A stretch of 64,000 nt of DNA. Origin: DATLFA01 sp039915945 (lineage in GTDB: Bacteria > Actinomycetota > Acidimicrobiia > Acidimicrobiales > WLNW01). The stretch spans positions 20,110-84,109 of the forward strand of contig JBDSMH010000099.1 of the NCBI GenBank assembly GCA_039915945.1. Reading direction: 5' to 3'. The notes beneath the pieces were generated by a model. The model was not told the origin of the DNA. It saw only the letters and a list, made by a program, of their open reading frames with translations, and ran no database searches. The translations under genes were made by a program, and so were the position numbers. This document shows, piece after piece, positions 35,689 to 45,719 of the stretch. Within the stretch, counting starts at the first letter, position 1. The number at the start of each line of letters is the position of its first letter.

Positions 35689-36203
35689 CCGGAACGCCGA
35701 TACGTGGCGGATGTCCGAGGACTACGTCGCCCCCGTCGCGACCCGAGATCACCCGCATCACCCGGCTACCCAACGGAGAGTGGCCCAAGGGTGACAAGGA
35801 CGCAGTAGTGCGCAGCGCGATGCCGGTTTTCGGCAACGCGAGCCTGTCCACTGACGACGCCGTTGACGACGCCGATCGGGAGAGCACGCCAGGGCCGTCG
35901 TTCCCCGGTGCGACGGTCAAGCGGTAGGACGACACTCGCGGGCAGACTCATGCCCGTGGTCGCGGTGCGAAGGACTCATCGCCTCGCAGGTGTAGGGGGT
36001 GCAGCAGCGGTCTTTGTCGCGGTCGATGCACCAACCGAAGGCGTCATCCGCGTCGTCGCAAATCGTGGCAACCAAGAAGACTGCGCCGACGACGTCAGAG
36101 TTTGTTTGAAAGAGCCGCTGCATGGGCGCACAATGCGGGATCAGTTCAGCAACACAACGCTCACAACGGTCAACCACGTACCTCCATTCGATGCAGGACC
36201 CGC
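35689..36203. other. Gene-poor stretch, no convincing gene
   Basis: About 515 bp without a gene I can support. A minus-strand open frame at 35917-36216 is Cys- and Asp-rich in its later part (WCIDRDKDRCC) with moderately high third-position GC, and a plus-strand frame ends PNGEWPKGDKDAVV at about 35820. Neither has a recognisable family or ribosome-binding site, so this may be eroded coding DNA. Confidence 0.4.
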
Positions 36204-36839
36204 ATGCCCGGCGCAATGAACGATGACGAAGCCTTGGCCGCCGGCGACTTCACGACGTGGGTGACCGACATGCAGGGTGCGCTGCGGGGAGAGCACGGAT
36301 CCGATGTGCCGTGCGGCAGCTGCACTGCGTGTTGTACGTCGTCGCAATTCGTCCACATCGAGCCGGATGAGACCGACACGCTGAGCCACATCCCCGCCGA
36401 GTTGTTGTTCCCGGCACCGCGTCTGCCACGCGGCCATGTGTTGATGGGATACGACGATCGAGGTCATTGCCCGATGCTGATCGACGGCATGTGTTCGATC
36501 TATGACCACCGACCTCGGACATGTCGCGTCTACGACTGCCGCGTGTTTCCCGCGGCGGGGCTGCGGGTTGACGAAGCCGACAAGGCGCTCATCGACGAAC
36601 GAGCGCAGCGATGGCGATTCTCCTATCCCACTGACGCGGATCGTGCGCGCCACGACGCGGTGCGCGTCGCGGCAGCATTCCTCGGCGACCATACGAGCGA
36701 GATCTTCGACGGTGCTGGCGGTCCCAGCGCCACGCAACTGGCGGTGATTGCGGTTGAATTGCACGAAGCGTTCATCGGGCGCGTACCTAGCGCGCAAGAT
36801 GTTCGCGTCGAACTATCTCATCGCCGCGGCGGTCGCTAG
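36204..36839 (+). CDS. YkgJ family cysteine cluster protein
   Basis: A 211-residue protein with the family's CGSCTACC cluster (Cys37, 40, 43, 44) and a second set CPMLIDGMCSIYDHRPRTC plus CRVYDC. These Cys are thought to bind zinc or an Fe-S centre. AGGA lies 7 nt upstream of ATG 36204; 36216 is the alternative start. No partner gene is obvious; neighbours look like eroded DNA on both sides. Confidence 0.85.
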   Translation: MPGAMNDDEALAAGDFTTWVTDMQGALRGEHGSDVPCGSCTACCTSSQFVHIEPDETDTLSHIPAELLFPAPRLPRGHVLMGYDDRGHCPMLIDGMCSIYDHRPRTCRVYDCRVFPAAGLRVDEADKALIDERAQRWRFSYPTDADRARHDAVRVAAAFLGDHTSEIFDGAGGPSATQLAVIAVELHEAFIGRVPSAQDVRVELSHRRGGR

Positions 36840-37054
36840 CGCGAGTGTGCGAACGGGAGGCACTGCGGCGGGGTCGGCGGTTGGTTGGCCCCGACCTTCG
36901 CTGCCATACGCCCCCTGATGACTCGGTCGCCGTTGCCGGGGTCGTGAAGGCACCGCTTGGGTATGACGTGGCGGCTGAGTGCCGTGACGCGCACGAAGAG
37001 ATGCGTGTCGGTGATCGCGAACTCTTGCACGGCCGACCAATCGATGTGGGTCGT
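36836..37054 (-). pseudogene. C-terminal fragment of a YcxB-like protein
   Basis: The minus-strand frame reads HIDWSAVQEFAITDTHLFV and then VIPKRCL, which matches the C-terminal half of YcxB-like proteins, and runs to a stop overlapping the YkgJ stop. Upstream the frame is closed (stop near 37097) and no start codon or membrane segments are present, so the 5' part is lost. Rest of the 36840-37219 gap holds nothing else recognised. Confidence 0.5.
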
Positions 37055-37219
37055 AAAACGGTGACGCGATCGCTCCCGTCCGCCGGACCCATGGCGTCAT
37101 TGTGCCCCACGGCCCGCCGTTCACAAGAAGTCGTTCGATTCACTTCGCCGCGCGATGAGTTGCGATCGTTGCGACCGTCACTACCGGTAGTGCAACGACG
37201 CCGACAACAGGAGCCAAAT

Positions 37220-37699
37220 ATGCCCCGCATCACCCCGAACCTCTGGTTCGATACGCAAAGTGTCGAGGCGGCGGAGTTCTACGTGTCCATCTTCCCGAAC
37301 TCGAAAGTCACGCACGTCACTCACTACGGCGAGTCGGGTCCGCGTCCGGCAGGCACGGTGCTGACCGTCGACTTCGTGCTCGACGGCCAGGAATACACCG
37401 CCATCAACGGTGGCCCTGAGTTCACGTTCAACGAAGCGATCTCGCTGTTGATCAACTGTGCCGATCAGGCCGAGATCGACTACTACTGGGACAAGCTGAC
37501 CGCCGATGAAGGCCAAGAAGGGCCGTGCGGCTGGCTGAAAGACAAGTTCGGATTGTCGTGGCAGGTCTGTCCCGTCGGCTGGCAGGACTTGTTGAACGAT
37601 CCCGACAAGGGCCGCGCCGAGCGAGCGATGACCGCCATGTACGGCATGAAGAAGCTCGACCTCGCCGCGCTTCACGCCGCCGCCGACGGCACCGCGTAG
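37220..37699 (+). CDS. VOC/PhnB-like protein (3-demethylubiquinone-9 3-methyltransferase-like domain)
   Basis: A 159-residue VOC-superfamily protein: TPNLWFDTQSVEAAEFYVSI, FPNSKVTHVTHYGE, EYTAINGGPEFTFNEAIS and CGWLKDKFGLSWQVCP are characteristic of the PhnB-like group, often annotated as 3-demethylubiquinone methyltransferase-like. Enzymatic role in this family is uncertain. AGGAG lies 7 nt upstream. Convergent with citrate synthase after 18 bp. Confidence 0.88.
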   Translation: MPRITPNLWFDTQSVEAAEFYVSIFPNSKVTHVTHYGESGPRPAGTVLTVDFVLDGQEYTAINGGPEFTFNEAISLLINCADQAEIDYYWDKLTADEGQEGPCGWLKDKFGLSWQVCPVGWQDLLNDPDKGRAERAMTAMYGMKKLDLAALHAAADGTA

Positions 37700-37700
37700 C

Positions 37701-37713
37701 GCGGCGGAGCCGC
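37701..37713. terminator. Short hairpin after the PhnB-like gene
   Basis: GCGGC GGA GCCGC lies in the 18-bp gap between convergent stops. The identical 13-mer occurs in reverse complement after the VOC gene at 55298. Terminator-like, without U-tract. Confidence 0.45.
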
Positions 37714-37717
37714 AAAG

Positions 37718-38986
<1,269 letters not shown>

Positions 38987-39024
38987 AGTCCCCGCAACTC
39001 CTCCGCGCTGCCCGCGCAAGTCGA

Positions 39025-39053
39025 CTTCTAGAGGCGGATCGTATCCTCGTCAA
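39025..39053 (-). promoter_or_regulatory. Candidate promoter of citrate synthase
   Basis: On the minus strand TTGACG (39053-39048), a 17-nt spacer and TAGAAG (39030-39025), about 40 nt upstream of the GTG at 38986. Confidence 0.4.
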
Positions 39054-39105
39054 CCAGCCTGGCGACAAGAGAGGCCGCAGCGGCTGCCAGAAATACCACC
39101 ACTGT

Positions 39106-40470
39106 TCACAAAGGCGTGTTGTCGTGACGACGACGGGACAGCTTCTCTCGTTTGGTCGCGAGCATGTCGAGTGAGCGGGCGACCTCGGCGCGCGTGTCGG
39201 CCGGGTCGATCACCCGGTCGACCGAGCCGCGTTCGGCCGCAATGTACGGATTGAGCAACCGGTCCTCGTAGGCCAGTTCGTACTCGGCCCGTTCTTCCAC
39301 GGACGCACGGCGATGCAGGATCTCGACGGCACCCTTGGCGCCCATCACCGCGATTTCGGCGGTGGGCCAGGCGATGGACAGGTCGTTGCCCATGTACTTC
39401 GAATCCATCACGATGTACGCACCGCCATAGGACTTGCGCAAGGTGACGCACACTCGAGGCACCCGGGCACGGGCATAGGCGAACGCCATCTGCGCGCCGT
39501 AGCGGATCATGCCGCGCCATTCGAGATCTTTGCCGGGGTAGAAGCCCGACGTGTCGACGAAGGTGAGCAGCGGCAGATTGAACGCGTCGCACATCGCCAC
39601 GAAGCGCGCACCCTTTTGTGATGCGCCGATATCGAGCGTGCCCGCGAGCGCCTGCGGCTGGTTGGCGACGACGCCGACCGAACGTCCGGCGATCATGGCG
39701 AACCCGGTGACCAGGTTGGGCGCGAAACCGGCGCGCAACTCGAGGAACGAACCGACATCAGTCACGGTCTCGACGATGTGACGAACGTCGTAGCTGCCCA
39801 TCGACGACTCGGGGATGATGGTGCAGACCTCGGGCACGGCTCGGTCGGGCGGGTCCGACGACGCCCACTGCGGAGGCAGTTCGTCGCAGTGGGCCGGCAG
39901 GTACGACAGCAGCGAGCCGATCATCGACTGCACGGCCGCGGCGTCGGCCGCGACAAGGCTGGCGACGCCCGACGTCTGGGCGTGCATTGCCGCACCACCG
40001 AGCTGCGCGTTGGTCAGTTGCTCACCGGTGAACTGGCGCACCATGTGCGGGCCGGTGACGAAAGCATACGAGTCGCTCGTCATCACGACGAGATCCGCGA
40101 GCCCGAGCAACATGGCAGGCGCCGCGACCGCCGGGCCGTCGACGGCGAAGATCAGTGGCACCACGCCCGAGCAACGGACGATGGCCCGGGCGGCGTGGCC
40201 CCAACTGTGCATGGCCGCGACGCCTTCTTCGACGTCGGACCCCGACGAGGCGATCGACGCCACGAGCGGGACCCGCTTTTCGAACGCCATCTGCGCGGCG
40301 ACCGCCAACGACTCGCCATCGGAAGAGGTCAGCGCGGTTTGGCCATCGCGGGGGTCGATCGAGATCGCGACCACCGGGCGGTCGTCCATCGCGCCGAAGC
40401 CCACGAGCACCGCACCTTTGGTGCCGGAGCGGAAGGGGAGTCGTTCGGGATTGACGGCGAGGGCGGCCAT
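39106..40470 (-). CDS. Acyl-CoA carboxylase carboxyltransferase subunit (acetyl-/propionyl-CoA carboxylase beta-like)
   Basis: A ~454-residue carboxyltransferase with both crotonase-like halves: the N-terminal half has VASIASSGSDVEEGVAA, and the C-terminal half has GARFVAMCDAFNLPLLTFVDTSGFYPG and SYGGAYIVMDSKYMGNDLS typical of PccB/AccD (segments listed separately). It transfers CO2 from biotin to an acyl-CoA. Shorter than the usual ~520 aa at the N-terminus. The ATG at 40470 has GGAAGAG upstream; starts up to 40512 (TTG) are possible. No biotin carboxylase gene lies nearby. Confidence 0.88.
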   Translation of the reverse strand: MAALAVNPERLPFRSGTKGAVLVGFGAMDDRPVVAISIDPRDGQTALTSSDGESLAVAAQMAFEKRVPLVASIASSGSDVEEGVAAMHSWGHAARAIVRCSGVVPLIFAVDGPAVAAPAMLLGLADLVVMTSDSYAFVTGPHMVRQFTGEQLTNAQLGGAAMHAQTSGVASLVAADAAAVQSMIGSLLSYLPAHCDELPPQWASSDPPDRAVPEVCTIIPESSMGSYDVRHIVETVTDVGSFLELRAGFAPNLVTGFAMIAGRSVGVVANQPQALAGTLDIGASQKGARFVAMCDAFNLPLLTFVDTSGFYPGKDLEWRGMIRYGAQMAFAYARARVPRVCVTLRKSYGGAYIVMDSKYMGNDLSIAWPTAEIAVMGAKGAVEILHRRASVEERAEYELAYEDRLLNPYIAAERGSVDRVIDPADTRAEVARSLDMLATKREKLSRRRHDNTPL

Positions 40471-40518
40471 TGCCGCCAACTCTTCCACAATCGCGCGCGG
40501 CCGATGCCGCAATCCCGC

Positions 40519-41454
40519 TCAGATCGGAGTGGGCAGCGCCGTCGGGGCGACGACGTGAATGCCGGGCTGGCGGGTGGCGACGATCGGGATCACGGCGCGC
40601 AGGCTCTCGCGGACGGCGCGGGCCGGCGCGGCCGGAGCACTGCGCCGGTATGTGGCGAGGCCCACCGTGCGCCGCGTCAGGCCGCGGACCCGCACGGTTT
40701 TCCAGGCACCGGTGGCCCAGCTGGGAGCGGCGCTGGCGGGCAGCAGAGCCGGCCCGAAGCCTTCGTAGGCGAGCGACGCCAACAACAACATGCCGTCGAC
40801 CTCGGCGTGGATTTTGAGGCGCACGCCCGCGCTCTCGGCCTCTTGATCGACCGAGTCGCGAAAGGTCGTGCCCCGAGGGGTGAGCATGATGGCGTGCTCG
40901 GACAACGTCTGCAGATCGACCTCGTCGAACGCGGCCAGCGGATGGTCGGGTGGTGCGAGGACGATGCGGTCCTCGTCGAAGAGCATCTCGGTGTCGATAT
41001 CGGGATCGTTGATGGGCAGATTGACGACGGCACTGTCGAGCCGACCACTCGTGACCTGCGGCAGCAGCGATGTCGTGGTGGCGTCGATGACGATGAGCTG
41101 GACGCGGGGATAGCGCTCGGTGAGTTCACGAAGCAGCGCCGGCACGAGCCAGCGGGCCGTCGTGCCGATGACCCCCATGCGCACCACACCCCGGATCTCG
41201 CCGGCGTTGGAGGCGAGGTCGGCGTCGATGGCCTGGAGTTCGGCCTCGATGCGGCGGGCTCGCTCGACCACGGCCTCGCCTTCGACGGTGAGCTTGCCGG
41301 TGCTGCGTTCGACGAGGATCACTCCGAGCTCACGCTCGAGCCGGGCGACGTGGGTGGAGACGTTGGATTGCACCGTGTGCAGTGAGCGCGCGGCGGCCGA
41401 AAAGCTGGCATGGTCGGCCACTGCGACCAAGGCTCGAAGCTGTCGAAGATCCAT
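40519..41454 (-). CDS. LysR family transcriptional regulator
   Basis: A 311-residue LTTR: the helix-turn-helix MDLRQLRALVAVADHASFSAAARSLHTVQSNVSTHVARLERELG spans residues 1-44 (only key parts: FSAAARSLHTVQSNVS), followed by the periplasmic-binding-like effector domain. Start ATG 41454 chosen. Stops 49 bp before the carboxyltransferase start, so it may regulate that gene. Upstream of it lies the divergent 6C RNA promoter. Confidence 0.9.
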   Translation of the reverse strand: MDLRQLRALVAVADHASFSAAARSLHTVQSNVSTHVARLERELGVILVERSTGKLTVEGEAVVERARRIEAELQAIDADLASNAGEIRGVVRMGVIGTTARWLVPALLRELTERYPRVQLIVIDATTTSLLPQVTSGRLDSAVVNLPINDPDIDTEMLFDEDRIVLAPPDHPLAAFDEVDLQTLSEHAIMLTPRGTTFRDSVDQEAESAGVRLKIHAEVDGMLLLASLAYEGFGPALLPASAAPSWATGAWKTVRVRGLTRRTVGLATYRRSAPAAPARAVRESLRAVIPIVATRQPGIHVVAPTALPTPI

Positions 41455-41489
41455 CGCTGGCAATGATGCCACATATCGCTGGGATTTAC

Positions 41490-41518
41490 TTGACAGATCT
41501 TGTGCGTGCGTTCACAAT
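41490..41518 (+). promoter_or_regulatory. Promoter of the candidate 6C small RNA
   Basis: A perfect TTGACA at 41490-41495, a 17-nt spacer and CACAAT at 41513-41518. It points away from the LysR gene; start expected near 41525. Confidence 0.65.
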
Positions 41519-41524
41519 AGGCAT

Positions 41525-41645
41525 CACATACCGCCGGGAACGAAGCCTCCCCCCAGGCTCACCGGCGAGGCCCGAGGACGACATCCCCCCGTCGGAATCA
41601 GGGCGTAGGAAGAAGCCGGTCCCCCCACCGGCTTCTTCCCGTTTT
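41525..41645 (+). ncRNA. 6C-type small RNA
   Basis: Matches the actinobacterial 6C RNA pattern of stem-loops with six-cytosine loops. Hairpin 1: nested stems CGCCGG/CCGGCG (41532-41537 with 41562-41567) and AGCCT/AGGCT around a CCCCCC loop at 41549-41554. Hairpin 2: a perfect 13-bp stem (41608-41620 with 41627-41639) around a CCCCCC loop at 41621-41626, followed by CGTTTT, an intrinsic terminator. A third CCCCCC at 41585-41590 sits in a weak CGAC/GTCG stem. Length about 120 nt. In mycobacteria and Streptomyces relatives are regulatory RNAs binding G-rich mRNA targets; the target here is unknown. Confidence 0.75.
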
Positions 41646-41784
41646 GGCGCATGGTCATCCGTCTGCCACCGAAGTGCAACGCGACGCGCCGAATCCGACG
41701 GTTTCGGCGCGGTAGCGTCGATCCCATGGCGCCGGCGGTAGCGATTTTCGACCTGGATCGCGCGTTGCCGACGGCGGTGGCGCA

Positions 41785-42549
41785 GTGAGATTGACGCGGG
41801 TCCGCAACATCGTCGTGCTCGTGGGCGTCCTTGCGGCGGTCCTCGTCGCCGCGATTGCGTTTGCGGCCGCAAGCGACGACGAACCGTTGGTCGTGCCGTC
41901 GAGCACGATCGACGGCGGCACGCAAACCTCGACCACCTCGGATGCGACGACGGTGACCTCGTCGACCACGTCGACGAGCACGCGCCCCACGTCGACGAGC
42001 ACGACGACGAGGCCATTCGTGCCCAAGCCGACGGGCAAGGTCATCCCCTACGAAACCGGCGTCTATGTGAAGACGTCGTCGTTCTCTGTCTATGCGTTCG
42101 GCGAAGAGAGTGCACTGGTCCTCAACGAATTGACGGCGGCGCTCGGCGAAGCGGACCACGACACGGGGTGGCGCAAGGACGACACTTGCGAGGGCTCGGC
42201 CACTCGCCGCGTGCGATGGGGCGACCTCGAACTCGTCTTCACCAAGGGCGCCAACGGATTGTTGCCCGACTCGCTGACCTTTCAGCAGTGGCACATCAGT
42301 GGGTCGAGCGTGCTGGCGAACACCATGGTCACCCCCGAAGGCATCGGCGTCGGATCGACCGTCAGCGATCTCAAACACGCGTATCCCGAAGCAAAGGTGA
42401 CTCGGGCGCGCAGCAGCGACGAGGCCGGCATCTATCTGACCAAGCCCCAAGGCGGCCCGTTCATCCAGGGCTTCACCAAGGACACCGACGACAAGTCGCC
42501 CATCACCTCGATGTGGGCCGGGCTCGCCTGTCAACGCATCTTGGGCTGA
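41785..42549 (+). CDS. Secreted or membrane-anchored Ser/Thr-rich protein of unknown function
   Basis: A 254-residue protein. A single hydrophobic segment (residues ~9-29, VVLVGVLAAVLVAAIAFAA) after a basic N-terminus suggests a signal anchor. Residues ~38-77 are a low-complexity Ser/Thr linker ending in Pro-Lys, then a C-terminal domain with two Cys (DDTCEGS, LACQRIL). GTG start. No family recognised. Divergent context: 6C RNA upstream and aconitase convergent downstream with a 12-bp gap. Confidence 0.8.
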   Translation: MRLTRVRNIVVLVGVLAAVLVAAIAFAAASDDEPLVVPSSTIDGGTQTSTTSDATTVTSSTTSTSTRPTSTSTTTRPFVPKPTGKVIPYETGVYVKTSSFSVYAFGEESALVLNELTAALGEADHDTGWRKDDTCEGSATRRVRWGDLELVFTKGANGLLPDSLTFQQWHISGSSVLANTMVTPEGIGVGSTVSDLKHAYPEAKVTRARSSDEAGIYLTKPQGGPFIQGFTKDTDDKSPITSMWAGLACQRILG

Positions 42550-42561
42550 GACTTCGACACG

Positions 42562-44841
42562 TCAGCTCGGGTTCATCTGTTGGCGGATGATGTTGAGCGC
42601 ACTGCCGGCACGGAACCAACCGATTTGCTCTTCGCTCATCGTGTGATTCGCCACGAACGACTCGGTCGTGCCGTCGGCCTTGGTGACGAGCACGGTCAAC
42701 GGATCGTTGGGGTTGAGGTCGGCCAAGCCCACGATCGAGACGCGGTCGTCCTCGCCGATGATGTCGTAGTCGGACGGGTCGGCGAAGGTGAGCGGCAGGA
42801 TGCCCTGCTTCTTGAGGTTGGCTTCGTGGATGCGAGCGAAGCTGCGCGTGATCACGGCCTTGGCGCCGCGATAGCGAGGTTCCATCGCGGCGTGTTCGCG
42901 CGATGACCCTTCGCCCAGGTTTTCGTCGCCGATGACGATCCAACCCTGACCGGCTTGGTGGTAGTGCTTGGCGATCTCGGGGAACGACTTGGTCTGTCCG
43001 TCGAGTTGGTCTTTGCCTCGCCCGGCTTCACCGGTGAACGCGTTGATCGCGCCGAGATACAAGTTGCCCGAGATGTTCTCGAGGTGACCGCGGTACTTGA
43101 GCCACGGGCCGGCCATCGAGATGTGGTCGGTGGTGCACTTGCCCTTGGCCTTGACGAGGATGGGCAGGTCGAGCAAGTCGTTGCCGTCCCACGCCTCGAA
43201 AGGCTCGAGCAATTGCAGACGGTCACTCGTCGGCGACACCGCAACCGCGACCGAGGCGCTATCGGCCGATGGGGCAATGAAACCGGACTCGCCAGGATCG
43301 AAGCCACGCGCCGGCAACTCTTCACCGATCGGCGGAGCGAACTTGACCTCGGTGCCGTCAGGAGCAGTGAGTGTGTCGGTGGCCGGATCGAAATCGAGGC
43401 GACCGGCGAGCGCCATCGCGACGACGGTGTCGGGCGATGTCACGAATGCGTAGGTCGACTTCAAACCGTCGTTGCGTTGCGGGAAGTTGCGGTTGTACGA
43501 CGTGACGATGGTGTTGACATCACCTTCGACGGTGTCGTCGCGTTGCCATTGGCCGATGCACGGGCCGCACGAGTTGGACAGCACGACTGCGCCCAGCTTT
43601 TCGAAGTCGGCGAGCAGGCCGTCGCGCGCGATCGTCGCCCGCACCTGTTCGCTACCGGGAGAGATCAACAACTTGGTCTTGGCCGTCATGCCGTGCGCCA
43701 ACGCTTGACGCGCGATCGACGCGGCACGCGTGATGTCTTCGTAGGACGAGTTGGTGCATGACCCGATGAGTGCGGCCGAGACCTCGAGCGGCCAACCGTT
43801 GAGCTTGGCCTCCGCGCCGACCTTGGACACGGGGCGGGCGAGATCGGGCGTGTGCGGGCCGTTGATGAGCGGCTGCAGCGAAGAGAGATCGACTTCGATG
43901 ACTTGGTCGAAGTACTTGTCGGGATTGGCGTGGACATCATCATCTGCCCGCAGATCGTGCGCGACCTTGTCGGCTTCGTCGGCAATGGCTTCGCGGCCGG
44001 TGGCCTTGAGGTAGCGACGGATCGCATCGTCGTAGGCGAACAACGACGTCGTCGCACCGATCTCGGCGCCCATGTTGCAGATCGTGGCTTTACCGGTGCA
44101 GCTGATGCTGCTGGCACCCGGGCCGAAGTATTCGACGATGGCGCCCGTGCCACCCTTGACGGTGAGGATCTCGGCCACCTTGAGGATGATGTCCTTGGGT
44201 GCGGCCCATCCGCTGAGGGTGCCGGTGAGGTGCACGCCGATCAGCTTGGGCCAGCGCACGTTGAACGGGAAGCCGGTCATCACGTCGACGGCATCGGCAC
44301 CGCCGACGCCGACCGCGATCATGCCGAGACCGCCGGCGTTGGGCGTGTGGCTGTCGGTGCCGACCATCATGCCGCCGGGGAACGCGTAGTTCTCGAGCAC
44401 GACCTGATGGATGATGCCCGAACCCGGCTTCCAAAAGCCGATGCCGTACTTGGCGGACACCGTGCGCAAGAAGTCGTAGACCTCGCGGTTGACGTCTTCG
44501 GCGACGGCGAGATCGTTGTTGGCGTCGACGCGGGCGGAGATGAGATGGTCGCAGTGCACCGTGGAGGGCACCGCCACCTGGGGCAGCCCGGCGGTCATGA
44601 ACTGCAGGAGCGCCATCTGCGCAGTGGCGTCTTGCATGGCCACTCGGTCGGGCCGCAGATCGGCGTAGGAACGGCCCCGTTCGATTGCTTGGTTCTCGGG
44701 GTCGTCGAGGTGGTTGATCAGGATCTTTTCGGCCAAGGTGAGGGAACGACCCAGCCGGCGCCGACCGATGGCAACCCGTTCGCTCAGGGTGCCGTACACG
44801 CCACGTACGAGATCGATCGGTGTGTTGGCTGGTAGTGCCAC
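42562..44841 (-). CDS. acn: Aconitate hydratase
   Basis: A 759-residue aconitase of the mitochondrial type. [4Fe-4S] ligands are in GSCTNSSYED and SNSCGPCIGQW; substrate residues include PGGMMVGTDSHTPNAGG and the C-terminal swivelling domain has GENLGEGSSREHAAMEPR as GDENLGEGSSREHAA. It converts citrate to isocitrate in the cytoplasm. AGGAGG upstream of the ATG. Divergent from a GntR regulator after 71 bp; with gltA it makes two TCA genes within 7 kb. Confidence 0.95.
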   Translation of the reverse strand: MALPANTPIDLVRGVYGTLSERVAIGRRRLGRSLTLAEKILINHLDDPENQAIERGRSYADLRPDRVAMQDATAQMALLQFMTAGLPQVAVPSTVHCDHLISARVDANNDLAVAEDVNREVYDFLRTVSAKYGIGFWKPGSGIIHQVVLENYAFPGGMMVGTDSHTPNAGGLGMIAVGVGGADAVDVMTGFPFNVRWPKLIGVHLTGTLSGWAAPKDIILKVAEILTVKGGTGAIVEYFGPGASSISCTGKATICNMGAEIGATTSLFAYDDAIRRYLKATGREAIADEADKVAHDLRADDDVHANPDKYFDQVIEVDLSSLQPLINGPHTPDLARPVSKVGAEAKLNGWPLEVSAALIGSCTNSSYEDITRAASIARQALAHGMTAKTKLLISPGSEQVRATIARDGLLADFEKLGAVVLSNSCGPCIGQWQRDDTVEGDVNTIVTSYNRNFPQRNDGLKSTYAFVTSPDTVVAMALAGRLDFDPATDTLTAPDGTEVKFAPPIGEELPARGFDPGESGFIAPSADSASVAVAVSPTSDRLQLLEPFEAWDGNDLLDLPILVKAKGKCTTDHISMAGPWLKYRGHLENISGNLYLGAINAFTGEAGRGKDQLDGQTKSFPEIAKHYHQAGQGWIVIGDENLGEGSSREHAAMEPRYRGAKAVITRSFARIHEANLKKQGILPLTFADPSDYDIIGEDDRVSIVGLADLNPNDPLTVLVTKADGTTESFVANHTMSEEQIGWFRAGSALNIIRQQMNPS

Positions 44842-44902
44842 GGAAGTCCTCCTGTGCCCCTGCGGTTAATGGTGCCGGTGAGGCGCCCCGCAACTCTGTA
44901 CG

Positions 44903-44912
44903 ATACAAGTAT
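44903..44912. promoter_or_regulatory. Palindrome and -10 element before the GntR gene
   Basis: ATACAAGTAT is a perfect 10-nt inverted repeat (ATAC-AA-GTAT) ending at the ATG (44913), overlapping a TACGAT -10 (44899-44904). It is a candidate autoregulatory operator; the transcript would be leaderless. Confidence 0.4.
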
Positions 44913-45695
44913 ATGACAAGTGCGCGGCGGCCTGCCGACCGAACGATCCGCTATCAACACATCGCTGATGAGCTTCGCACGCGGGTCGAGGGGGGCGAGT
45001 ATCTCGCGGGCCGTTTGTTGCCGAGCGAGGCCGAACTCTCACAGCAATACCAGGCGAGCCGGGTCACCATCCGGAGAGCGCTCGAGGCATTGCGCGCCGA
45101 AGGTCTGGTCAGTTCACGCCAAGGCTTTGGCTGGTTCGTCGCCACCGACCCGCTGCGCCAGTCGCTCGGTCGTCTCGGCACGATCGAAGCGCAACTCGCG
45201 GCGCTCGGATTCGAGTCAGAGCGTCAGATCCTCGGCTTCGCGTTCGTACCGGCGCCGCCGAGAGTGCAAGAAGTGCTCGGCGTCGATGTGGTGCTCGAGA
45301 TCAAGCGCTTGAATCTTGCCCGGCGTTCGGTCGGTGACAAGAAATCACCGGGCGATCCGTTTGCGCGCGTCACCGTGTGGTGTCCCGAACATCTCGGCGC
45401 GCGGTTGTCGCGCCGACAGGTCGAAGCATCGCCGTTGTACGAGTTGATCGACGTACCGCTCGGTGGGGCGACGCAGACGATCGGCGCGATAGCGGCCAGC
45501 GCGAGCGACGCACGGTTGCTCGCCATCCCCGTCGGTTCGCCGGTGCTCGTGTGCGAACGCATCACGCGCGATCGCGAAAGCAAGCCCGTGCTCATCAGCG
45601 AGCACGTGTTCCCTGGGCACCTCACCGAATTTTCGGTCGAGTTGCCGTACGCCGAGGCGTCGATGGCGCCCAGCGGTTTGCGCTTGGTCGAATAG
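44913..45695 (+). CDS. GntR family transcriptional regulator with UTRA domain (HutC-type)
   Basis: A 260-residue regulator: winged helix ELRTRVEGGEYLAGRLLPSEAELSQQY, VTIRRALEALRAEGLVSSRQG, then a UTRA ligand-binding domain (residues ~95-250) with LITRDRESKPVLISEHVF-like segment. It would repress target genes until a ligand binds. Divergent from acn, so aconitase is a plausible target. Leaderless start is implied by the -10 at 44899. Confidence 0.88.
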   Translation: MTSARRPADRTIRYQHIADELRTRVEGGEYLAGRLLPSEAELSQQYQASRVTIRRALEALRAEGLVSSRQGFGWFVATDPLRQSLGRLGTIEAQLAALGFESERQILGFAFVPAPPRVQEVLGVDVVLEIKRLNLARRSVGDKKSPGDPFARVTVWCPEHLGARLSRRQVEASPLYELIDVPLGGATQTIGAIAASASDARLLAIPVGSPVLVCERITRDRESKPVLISEHVFPGHLTEFSVELPYAEASMAPSGLRLVE

Positions 45696-45719
45696 CGCGG
45701 CGCTGGGCGATTACGTAGG

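Noticed and set aside
39778..41385. Plus-strand open frame of 535 codons over the carboxyltransferase and LysR genes
   Set aside because: It is antisense to two genes with clear families and spans both, without any recognisable motif.
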